DNA of 52,886 nucleotides from JADKFD01 sp964561825 (GTDB lineage Bacteria > Pseudomonadota > Gammaproteobacteria > Xanthomonadales > SZUA-5), in assembly GCA_964561825.1 (NCBI GenBank), contig CAZLSB010000002.1, positions 1 to 52,886 of the forward strand. Direction: 5' to 3'. This document shows positions 16,636-23,541 of the stretch, one piece after another. Numbering within the stretch: position 1 is the stretch's first letter; every line of letters begins with the position of its first letter. Made by a program: the position numbers and the translations under genes. Under the pieces are notes generated by a model, which was given only the letters and a program-made list of their open reading frames with translations, did no database searches and was not told where the DNA came from.

Positions 16636-17082
16636 ATGTACAAGCACATTCTGGTCCCATTAGACGGCGCTACCTTGTCCGAATTGGCAGCCGCACATGC
16701 GGTGCGTCTGGCCAAAGTGCTGGGTTCCAGGATCAGCTTGTTGCATGTCATTAGCCGATTCGATTCAGACACCGACCATGCAGTCCCGCTGCTGGCGTCA
16801 ACTGCGAAGGAAGCTTTCCAATTGAGCGCGATCGGTGAGGCTGAGGCGATTTTGTCGGCCGGTGCGCGGTTAGGGCGCGCGCATGGTGTGGCCATGGAGG
16901 GTTATTTTGTTTTCGCGCGCAATCCCTACGAGGCCATCATCGAGGAAGCCCGGGCCCGCCACTGTGAGCTCATTGTGATGGCCTCGCATGGGCGCCGCGG
17001 TCTGGAGGCGCTGTTATTGGGTAGCGAGACGCAAAAGGTGCTGACCCACTGCCAGATTCCAGTTTTGGTTGTGCGCGGCTGA
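16636..17082 (+). CDS. universal stress protein, UspA family
   Basis: A 148-residue single-domain Usp with an alpha/beta Rossmann-like fold. MYKHILVPLDGA opens the first strand and ASHGRRGLEALLLGS carries the ATP-binding G-9x-G(S/T) pattern, although the first glycine of the G-2x-G-9x-G motif is alanine (MASHG). It is probably a cytoplasmic ATP-binding protein that supports survival during energy or oxygen limitation. The next gene begins directly after its stop codon. A candidate FNR-type site lies about 200 bp upstream, and members of this family are commonly controlled by FNR/Anr-type regulators. Confidence 0.88.
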   Translation: MYKHILVPLDGATLSELAAAHAVRLAKVLGSRISLLHVISRFDSDTDHAVPLLASTAKEAFQLSAIGEAEAILSAGARLGRAHGVAMEGYFVFARNPYEAIIEEARARHCELIVMASHGRRGLEALLLGSETQKVLTHCQIPVLVVRG

Positions 17083-17403
17083 GTGGATCAGCTCATGAAG
17101 CCTCTGGCGAAACTGCAAATCAGCGATTTCCGAGACGCTTTGTTGGCGCGGGAAGCGGTCTTGGCGAAGCTAGAGGCGGATGCACCGCGCACCGGCAGCG
17201 TCGATCTAGTCAGTGCTCTGCGAATTGCCCAACTCCAATGCGCACAACAAGAACTGGCTGCCGTGCATGCTGCGCTGGGTCGTTTGGATCGCGGCAGTTT
17301 TGGACGTTGCCTTAGCTGTGGGGCGCGTTTACCGTTGGAACGCTTGCGCGTTATGCCGGCAGCCCAGCTGTGTGAGGTCTGCCAATCTCGTGAGTCCGGA
17401 TAA
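17083..17403 (+). CDS. DksA/TraR-family C4 zinc-finger protein
   Basis: A small protein (106 residues from GTG 17083, or 102 from ATG 17095) with a coiled-coil-like N-terminal half and a C-terminal four-cysteine zinc finger, CLSCGARLPLERL then LCEVC. These are typical of DksA/TraR proteins, which reach into the RNA polymerase secondary channel. It is shorter than DksA (151 residues), and the DxxDxA tip of DksA is not obvious. The GTG abuts the usp stop, suggesting translational coupling, so it is probably co-expressed with the stress protein. Confidence 0.78.
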   Translation: MDQLMKPLAKLQISDFRDALLAREAVLAKLEADAPRTGSVDLVSALRIAQLQCAQQELAAVHAALGRLDRGSFGRCLSCGARLPLERLRVMPAAQLCEVCQSRESG

Positions 17404-17492
17404 AAATTAACGCCTGAGCTGCGCAAGTCTTACCTCGGTCTTCGTTTACGGTCACACTCTGTGGCCCAAAAACGCAGGCTCAGTCGTAGCGC

Positions 17493-18209
17493 ATGACTTT
17501 GGCAGCGCAAATTCTGATCGTTGATGATGAAGCCGATATTCGGCAAATGCTGCGGATTTATCTCAGCGCGCAGGGTTTTCGTACCATGGATGCGGACACT
17601 GCGGCGGCAGCACGGCTATCCCTGGAGCGACACTCACCCGACTTGGCGCTCGTCGATTTGGGCTTGCCGGATGAGGATGGCCTGACGCTCATTCGACAAA
17701 TTCGCGAGCGCTATCGATTGCCGATCATCATCTTGACTGGTCGCGGCGACACGATTGATAAAATTGTTGGCCTGGAAATTGGCGCCGACGACTACGTTAC
17801 CAAACCCTTTGACCTGCGCGAACTGCTAGCGCGCATTAAAAGCGTGCTGCGGCGCAGCGAAGAGTTGCCACGCGAGGCGCCGACACCCACGTTGCTGCGC
17901 TTTGATCACTTTGAACTGCACCTCAAAGAACACCGGTTGGCGAACCGCGACGGTGAGCAAATTGCGCTGACCTATGGCGAATTCAAACTGCTGGCAGCGT
18001 TGGCACAACGCCCACAACAAGCGCTAACGCGCGACGATATCTTGGATCTGACCCACGGCCGCGAAGCCGGTGCTTATGACCGTACCGTAGACATGCAGAT
18101 CACCCGACTACGCCGTAAGTTAGGCGACGATCCAAAACTGCCGAGCCTGATTCGATCCGTGCGTGGCGTGGGATATATGTTGGCCTGTGTCGTGACGTCG
18201 CACAACTGA
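17493..18209 (+). CDS. OmpR-family response regulator
   Basis: A 238-residue regulator with a receiver domain (about 5-120, phospho-acceptor Asp55 in LALVDLGLP, conserved Lys in VTKPFDLRE) and an OmpR/PhoB winged-helix DNA-binding domain (about 140-232, ending SVRGVGYMLA). It is followed after 6 bp by a hybrid histidine kinase, which should be its partner. No close target assignment is possible from the sequence. It lies 89 bp downstream of the DksA-like gene and may share its transcript. Confidence 0.9.
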   Translation: MTLAAQILIVDDEADIRQMLRIYLSAQGFRTMDADTAAAARLSLERHSPDLALVDLGLPDEDGLTLIRQIRERYRLPIIILTGRGDTIDKIVGLEIGADDYVTKPFDLRELLARIKSVLRRSEELPREAPTPTLLRFDHFELHLKEHRLANRDGEQIALTYGEFKLLAALAQRPQQALTRDDILDLTHGREAGAYDRTVDMQITRLRRKLGDDPKLPSLIRSVRGVGYMLACVVTSHN

Positions 18210-18215
18210 GCCCGG

Positions 18216-20228
18216 ATGATGAGCGAGCAGACCACCCAATCGCCGTTATTAGAGGCCTTGGCCGATGCGGCTCCCGACGCGCTGCTGGCGGTTGATCAGG
18301 TCGGCAATATCCAGTTTGCCAATCGGGCGACGCTCCAAATGTTTCAATTCCTGGCCGCTGATCTGCTGGGCAAACCGATCGAAACGCTGATTCCCAAACG
18401 CTATCACGGCAAACACCGCGACGATCGCGCGCACTACGCGAAGAATCCGCACAGTCGACCGATGGGCCTCAATCAGGAATTGGTCGGTCGGCGTTCTGAC
18501 GGTTCTGAATTCCCGGTAGAAGTCAGTTTGAGTCCGCTCATGGTGGCCGGTGCGCACTTGGTGCTTGCCGCGGTGCGCGACGTGACGGACTTGAAGCGTA
18601 CGCGCGAGTTGTTATTGCGAAGTCAGCGCCAGGTGGCACTGACCAAGTTGGCTGAACAAGCCGTCAGCACCGCCGGCATCGAATCCTACTGCCAGGAAAC
18701 GCTGCGGGTTTTGGTTGAGCAACTCAAGCTCAGCCACGCCGGAATTTGTGAGCGCGGCCATCAGGGCCTGCATCTGCGTTTTGTTGGTGTGCATGGCTGG
18801 GCCGACCACGAAGCCTTGCAAGTCATCGAAAAAGCCTTGTCACCGGCGCGCTTACGGCGCTTTCTGGATGGTCACACGCCGCAGTTGCGCGTGGTGCCGC
18901 GGCGCTCCAAGAACGCTTGCGCCTCGCAAGTGTCCGGCTCGATTATTGCGCTGCGCGGACCGTCCAAAGTGCACGGATTTTTATCGGTCTTTCGCCCCAG
19001 TGACGCCCCCTTCAGTGACGATGAATGTCTATACGCACAGGGCGCTGCGCACTTGGCGGCCGCCGTTTTCGAGCGCCAGCACCATCAAGGTTTGTTGTTA
19101 CAGGCGTCCAAAATGGAGGCGCTTGGTCAGTTGACCGGTGGCGTGGCGCACGATTTCAATAATCTGTTGACGGTCATCGCTGGCAATCTACAAATTTTGG
19201 AAGACCTGCTACCCGATCGCCCAGATGCCTTGCAGTTGGTTGAATCGGCCACGCGGGCGGCTAAACGCGGCGCCGAATTGACGGGCAAGCTGCTCGCCTT
19301 CTCGCGCAAACGCCAGCTGACGGCGCAGGCGGTCGATTGCGTGCAACTGCTCACGGGTATGCGCGATTTGCTGCAGCGTACGCTGGGCGAAGGCATCGAA
19401 TTGCGTTATCGAATGGATCCGCAGTTGGCGCAGGCGCTGGCCGACGCCGGTCAATTGGAGAGCGCGGTGCTCAATCTGGCGCTGAACGCCCGCGATGCGA
19501 TGCCGCGTGGCGGCGCGCTGACGCTTTCGGCACACCCAGGCGAAGCAACCCGGTCAGGCCGCGGCGCCGATACCGTAGTCATTGAAGTGAGTGACAATGG
19601 GCACGGCATGAGTCGTGAGGTCATCACGCGTGCGCTGGAGCCCTTTTTTACCACCAAAGCCGCTGGCAAGGGCACCGGACTTGGCCTCAGCATGGTGTAC
19701 GGTTTTGTGCGCCAATGGGGTGGCGACGTGCGCATCTACAGCGAACCGCGCATGGGCACTACTGTGCGTCTGCTGCTGCCTGCCGCGCCGAACGCGCAAA
19801 GCCCAGCGCCAGCGCAGCCGCGCGGCACTCAACTGCGCGGTCGCGAGCATCTGTTGGTGGTTGAAGACGATCCGGAAGTCGCCAACATCGCCCAGACCCA
19901 ATTGCGCTCGCTCGGCTATCGGATCACACCAGCGGCCAATATTGATGGCGCGTTGGCCGCCTTGGCCAAGCACCAGGACATCGTCTTGGTTTTTACTGAC
20001 GTTGTGTTGTTGGGTGGCGAAACCGGTTTCCAGCTGGGCGATCGCTTGCGCAAAGATCGACCCTTGCTGCCCATCTTGTACAGCTCTGGGTATGCGGAGG
20101 CGGCGCTGGAGGACCATTTTGGCAACAACCCCGAGCGCCCCCGCATCCTTGCCAAACCGTATGCGCGCGAAGAGTTGGGCGCGGCGGTGCGCGCGCTGAT
20201 CGACAAGGCAGCCCTGCTGCCGAGCTAG
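18216..20228 (+). CDS. soluble hybrid histidine kinase (PAS-GAF-HisKA-HATPase-REC)
   Basis: A 670-residue kinase without membrane segments. The order is a PAS domain (about 5-130, with QVGNIQFANRATLQMF and a following FPVEVSLSPL strand), a GAF-like region (about 150-285), the HisKA phospho-acceptor His312 in GGVAHDFNNLL, an HATPase domain (NLALNARDAMP, GTGLGLSMV) and a C-terminal receiver with Asp595 in VFTDVVLLGG. The HDFNN form of the H-box is typical of HisKA kinases in PAS-rich hybrid sensors. It probably senses an internal cue such as redox or a small ligand and relays phosphate through its own receiver and the nearby regulators. The start is ATG 18216 or 18219. Its end overlaps the convergent single-domain receiver gene by 4 bp. 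Confidence 0.9.
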   Translation: MMSEQTTQSPLLEALADAAPDALLAVDQVGNIQFANRATLQMFQFLAADLLGKPIETLIPKRYHGKHRDDRAHYAKNPHSRPMGLNQELVGRRSDGSEFPVEVSLSPLMVAGAHLVLAAVRDVTDLKRTRELLLRSQRQVALTKLAEQAVSTAGIESYCQETLRVLVEQLKLSHAGICERGHQGLHLRFVGVHGWADHEALQVIEKALSPARLRRFLDGHTPQLRVVPRRSKNACASQVSGSIIALRGPSKVHGFLSVFRPSDAPFSDDECLYAQGAAHLAAAVFERQHHQGLLLQASKMEALGQLTGGVAHDFNNLLTVIAGNLQILEDLLPDRPDALQLVESATRAAKRGAELTGKLLAFSRKRQLTAQAVDCVQLLTGMRDLLQRTLGEGIELRYRMDPQLAQALADAGQLESAVLNLALNARDAMPRGGALTLSAHPGEATRSGRGADTVVIEVSDNGHGMSREVITRALEPFFTTKAAGKGTGLGLSMVYGFVRQWGGDVRIYSEPRMGTTVRLLLPAAPNAQSPAPAQPRGTQLRGREHLLVVEDDPEVANIAQTQLRSLGYRITPAANIDGALAALAKHQDIVLVFTDVVLLGGETGFQLGDRLRKDRPLLPILYSSGYAEAALEDHFGNNPERPRILAKPYAREELGAAVRALIDKAALLPS

Positions 20229-20620
20229 GCTTCGGGTCGGGTGCTTTGTTCGATTGAGCGCAAAAAATCACCGACGCGCAGCGGCTTTCTTTGCACGCGG
20301 ATCACTTTGGCGACCACCGCGGCGCGTTGCAGATCGTTGCCTGGATCGGAACTCAATAACATCACCGGCACCGGATTGCGCGACGCGCCGACCCGCCGGG
20401 CGAGTTCCAATCCGTCCATGCCAGGCAAATCGCTATCGGTGACCAAGCAATCAAAATGCATGGTTGTCGCGACGTACTCAAAGCGCTCGGCGCTGACAAA
20501 CGCAGCGCAGCGATAGCCAGCCCGCTGCAATAAGGATTGAATAAACTCGCGCACATCGGCGTCCGGCTCAACCACGCCAATCAAGGGCGCGCACGCCGCT
20601 TGTTCTACGTGATTGCTCAT
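20225..20620 (-). CDS. single-domain response regulator (receiver only)
   Basis: A 131-residue receiver without output domain. Asp62 in LVTDSDLPGMDG is the likely phospho-acceptor, and RVQRKPL supplies the conserved lysine; the acidic pocket reads VVEPDAD rather than the usual DD pair. It could be a phosphate sink or shuttle for the neighbouring hybrid kinase, whose gene it meets tail to tail with a 4-bp overlap. It is transcribed with the FNR-type gene, only 2 bp downstream of that gene's stop. Confidence 0.85.
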   Translation of the reverse strand: MSNHVEQAACAPLIGVVEPDADVREFIQSLLQRAGYRCAAFVSAERFEYVATTMHFDCLVTDSDLPGMDGLELARRVGASRNPVPVMLLSSDPGNDLQRAAVVAKVIRVQRKPLRVGDFLRSIEQSTRPEA

Positions 20621-20622
20621 GA

Positions 20623-21381
20623 TCAGTGCGCCAGCCGTCGCGTGATCGGCGCCGCGGGTCGCACATGCAGGCCTGCCAGCGTCCGCAGTTTATTAACTTC
20701 GCGAATGCGCACGCCCCGTTTGACCACTTCGATCACGCCTTCGCGATGCAGTTTTGACAGCGTTCGACTGACTGTTTCTAACTTCAAGCCCAGATAGCTG
20801 CCAATTTCCTCGCGGGTCATCGGCATGCCGATGGCACTTCCGCAAACGCTGTCGGCGGCGGCGCGTTCGGACAAGTCGATGAGGAATTGCGCAAGCCGTT
20901 CTTCTGCCCGCAAGGAACCGAGCAACAATAGCGTGGACTGTTCGCGACGAATCTGACCGCTCAGCATCCGATACAGCGCGGCTTGGATACGTGGCACTGA
21001 CTGACCATGGCGTTCCAGCACCGAAAATGGCAGTTCGCAGACCACCGTGTCTTCCAGTGCGGTCGATGAACTAGCGTGCTGATGCAAACCCACCGAATCC
21101 AAACCGACCAGATCGCCGGCTAAGAAAAAACCGCTGATCTGTTCGCGACCATCCTCGGTCAGCATAGTGACTTTCAGCATGCCGCTGCGCACCGCAAACA
21201 GAGATTCAAAGGAACCCGAGACATGAAACAAATAGTCACCACGGGCCAGATGTCGCTCTTTCAGGTCAGGGAAATCCCGTAAATCAAGCCGCAAGCCACT
21301 GGTGATCGTACCGAGCACGCACGGCTGTACACAATGACCGCAAACGCCTTCTCCGCACCGTTTCCCTGCTGTGATCGCCAT
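20623..21381 (-). CDS. fnr: FNR/Anr-type Crp-family transcription regulator
   Basis: A 252-residue Crp/Fnr-family regulator with an N-terminal cysteine cluster (C9, C14, C17, C21) and a further cysteine at 115 in EDTVVCEL, matching the fourth iron-sulfur ligand of FNR. This suggests an oxygen-sensitive [4Fe-4S] cluster. The cNMP-like beta-roll (about 35-140) precedes a winged helix whose recognition helix reads LETVSRTL, the E-SR pattern that reads TTGAT half-sites. The spacing C-x2-C-x3-C is shorter than the C-x2-C-x5-C of E. coli FNR and Pseudomonas Anr. The ATG at 21381 is preferred over an in-frame TTG four codons earlier, as GGAG lies 9 bases upstream. The receiver gene follows after 2 bp. 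Confidence 0.88.
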   Translation of the reverse strand: MAITAGKRCGEGVCGHCVQPCVLGTITSGLRLDLRDFPDLKERHLARGDYLFHVSGSFESLFAVRSGMLKVTMLTEDGREQISGFFLAGDLVGLDSVGLHQHASSSTALEDTVVCELPFSVLERHGQSVPRIQAALYRMLSGQIRREQSTLLLLGSLRAEERLAQFLIDLSERAAADSVCGSAIGMPMTREEIGSYLGLKLETVSRTLSKLHREGVIEVVKRGVRIREVNKLRTLAGLHVRPAAPITRRLAH

Positions 21382-21698
21382 TTTCGTCTCCAACGTGAGC
21401 TTGTTGCGCTGTCTAGAAGCCTAGGTAAGTCCGTGCAACAAAGCCGACACCGTTGCGTCACGCTGAGTAACAACAAGTAACAGACGGGTTTGGATCAACA
21501 TTGCATGCAGAGGAATGTGGGTCTGGCCAGCGAGGTGCATTGCGGTTAATTTCCACCCCAGGCGCTCGGCCGCTAATCGAGAGATTCATCTGGGGTGCAA
21601 CCGGGCGTCGGTGCGGCAGCCAACATTGCAGCCGCCTTCACGGAACTTTCATCATGTCTTTGACGCAATTAGCAATCCTGACTTAACGCCCTGACGCC
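21382..21698. other. control region between fnr and abgT
   Basis: This 317-bp divergent intergenic stretch holds one notable inverted repeat, CACCCCAG (21554-21561) and CTGGGGTG (21590-21597), whose loop contains a second CTCG/CGAG pair. I found no convincing FNR box, start signals beyond those of the flanking genes, or small gene. Promoters for both genes must lie here but are not clear by eye. Confidence 0.4.
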
Positions 21699-23246
21699 AT
21701 GACCGACGCCATCGCTCCGCGTGTGACCGCTGTAGACCGTTTCCTCAATCGCGTTGAACGGATTGGCAATGCGCTGCCTGACCCGACGACGCTATTTGCG
21801 CTGATGGCGCTGGGGGTCATCGCGCTGTCCGCCTTGGTGGCTTGGTTTGATGTGGTAGCTACCCACCCAAAAACTGGCGCGGAAGTGCGTGTGGTCAGTT
21901 TGCTGACCATCGAGGGGTTGCACCGGATCATGACCGGGCTGGTCACCAACTTTACCAATTTCGCGCCGCTGGGTACCGTTCTGGTTGCGCTGATCGGCAT
22001 TGGTGTCGCCGAAGTCAGCGGCTTTATTGGCGCGCTGATGCGGTTACTGGTGTTGAATGCGCCACGCGTGCTGTTGACGCCGATCGTGGTGTTTTGCGGC
22101 GTATTGAGCAACGCCGCCAGTGAAGTCGGCTACGTTTTGCTGGTGCCACTGGCTGGGCTGATTTTTCTGGCCGCGGGACGTCACCCGGTGGTGGGTGTTG
22201 CCGCCGCCTTCGCTGGTGTCTCCGGTGGCTACAGCGCCAATCTGGTGCTCGGCACCATTGACCCTTTGTTGTCCGGGCTGACTCAAGAGGCTGCGCGCAT
22301 CGTCGATCCTGCCTACGTGGTGTCGCCAATGGCCAACTACTACTTCATGTTTGTGTCGACTTTCCTGATTACCGGCCTGGGTTGGTGGGTCACTGAGCGG
22401 ATCGTTGCGCCGCGTTTTGTTGCCTACGATGGCGAACGCAGCGAACAAGATCAGGTGCAGCCGTTGTCGGCTTTGGAGCGCCGTGGATTGAAATGGGCGG
22501 GCAGCGTTGCCGTGCTATTGATTGCGTTGGTGATCTGGGGACTGGTGCCAGAAAACGGTTTCCTGCGCAAAATCGGCGCAACGGGTAACGATGCGGTGTT
22601 GCAGTCGCCATTTCTGGTCGGGATCGTCGCCTTTATCTTCGTGGCCGGCGTTGCGCTTGGTATCGCCTATGGCGCTGCAGCCGGCACCATCAAGAACGAT
22701 CGCGACATCGTGCGCGGCATGAGCCAACAAATGAGCACACTGGGTGGCTACATGGTGCTGGTGTTTTTCGCCGCGCAGTTTGTCGCCTTCTTCAATTGGA
22801 CCAACCTAGGGTTGGTTATTGCCATTGAGGGCGCGGCCTTGTTGGGCGCCATGGGGCTGCATCAGATTCCGCTGATGTTGGCGTTCATCTTGCTGTGCGC
22901 GGCGATCAATCTTGCGATGGGCTCGGCGAGCGCCAAATGGGCGCTGATGGCGCCGGTTTTCGTGCCGATGTTCATGCTGCTCGGCTATCCACCGGAGGTC
23001 ACGCAGAACGCCTATCGCATCGGCGATTCAGTGACCAACATCATCTCGCCGATGATGAGTTACTTTGCGTTGATCATCGCCTTTTTACAGCGCTACATCC
23101 CTAACGCGGGCATTGGCACCCTGGTATCCACCATGTTGCCGTATTCCATCGTCTTTCTGATTGGCTGGTCGGCTCTATTCGTCATTTGGATCACGCTGGG
23201 AATCCCAGTGGGCCCCGGTTCGCCGGTGACGTTGTTGACACCGTAA
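21699..23246 (+). CDS. AbgT-family transporter
   Basis: A 515-residue integral membrane protein with about twelve helices plus re-entrant segments, of the AbgT family (E. coli AbgT, Neisseria MtrF). Family signatures are the N-terminal RIGNALPDPTTLFALMA, NFAPLGTVLVALIGIGVAE and SNAASEVGYVLLVPLAG, with a late NLAMGSASAKWALMAPVFVP. AbgT proteins take up p-aminobenzoyl-glutamate, and relatives also export sulfonamides; which role applies here is unknown. No abgAB peptidase genes are nearby. It lies divergent from the FNR-type gene. Confidence 0.93.
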   Translation: MTDAIAPRVTAVDRFLNRVERIGNALPDPTTLFALMALGVIALSALVAWFDVVATHPKTGAEVRVVSLLTIEGLHRIMTGLVTNFTNFAPLGTVLVALIGIGVAEVSGFIGALMRLLVLNAPRVLLTPIVVFCGVLSNAASEVGYVLLVPLAGLIFLAAGRHPVVGVAAAFAGVSGGYSANLVLGTIDPLLSGLTQEAARIVDPAYVVSPMANYYFMFVSTFLITGLGWWVTERIVAPRFVAYDGERSEQDQVQPLSALERRGLKWAGSVAVLLIALVIWGLVPENGFLRKIGATGNDAVLQSPFLVGIVAFIFVAGVALGIAYGAAAGTIKNDRDIVRGMSQQMSTLGGYMVLVFFAAQFVAFFNWTNLGLVIAIEGAALLGAMGLHQIPLMLAFILLCAAINLAMGSASAKWALMAPVFVPMFMLLGYPPEVTQNAYRIGDSVTNIISPMMSYFALIIAFLQRYIPNAGIGTLVSTMLPYSIVFLIGWSALFVIWITLGIPVGPGSPVTLLTP

Positions 23247-23297
23247 GGGGCGGGGAACGGGCCGGGTGCGAGTCAAACTGATGTGCTGATCCATGGC

Positions 23298-23417
23298 TCT
23301 GGGCCGGCGCTGTGCGCGGACGCTGGTCCTGAATGGTGGGGGAGAAGCGTTCGATCACAGATCGAACCCACCAAAGGCTTAGGTCTGGGCCGGCGCTGTG
23401 CGCTGACGCTGGTCCTG
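23298..23417. repeat. dispersed intergenic repeat, family 1, copy 2 with flanking direct repeats
   Basis: A perfect hairpin, GTTCGATC-ACA-GATCGAAC (23349-23367), lies between two 34-bp direct repeats (23298-23331 and 23384-23417) that differ at one base. The hairpin and the GGCGCTGTGCGC block are shared, in inverted orientation, with 9166-9260. The element lies between abgT and the carbamoyltransferase gene. Confidence 0.8.
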
Positions 23418-23475
23418 CCGCGGGCCGCACCCGAACGCCGCGCCTGCCGCACATGGCATCATCGGCGACCCGGTT

Positions 23476-23508
23476 TCCCGTGTCCCGTGTCCCGTGCCCC
23501 GTGCCCCG
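23476..23508. repeat. 7-bp tandem repeat
   Basis: The unit [T/C]CCCGTG is repeated four times (23476-23503), with a degenerate fifth copy. Each copy carries a GTG, one of which (23494) is in frame with the carbamoyltransferase. A change in copy number would alter the frame of any start placed inside it. Confidence 0.8.
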
Positions 23509-23541
23509 ATTTCGCTGAACGCGTCGCGTGGCGCGCGCCCC

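Noticed and set aside
23298..23417. CRISPR-like array from the 34-bp direct repeats
   Set aside because: There are only two copies, the single spacer contains the family-1 hairpin, and there are no cas genes.
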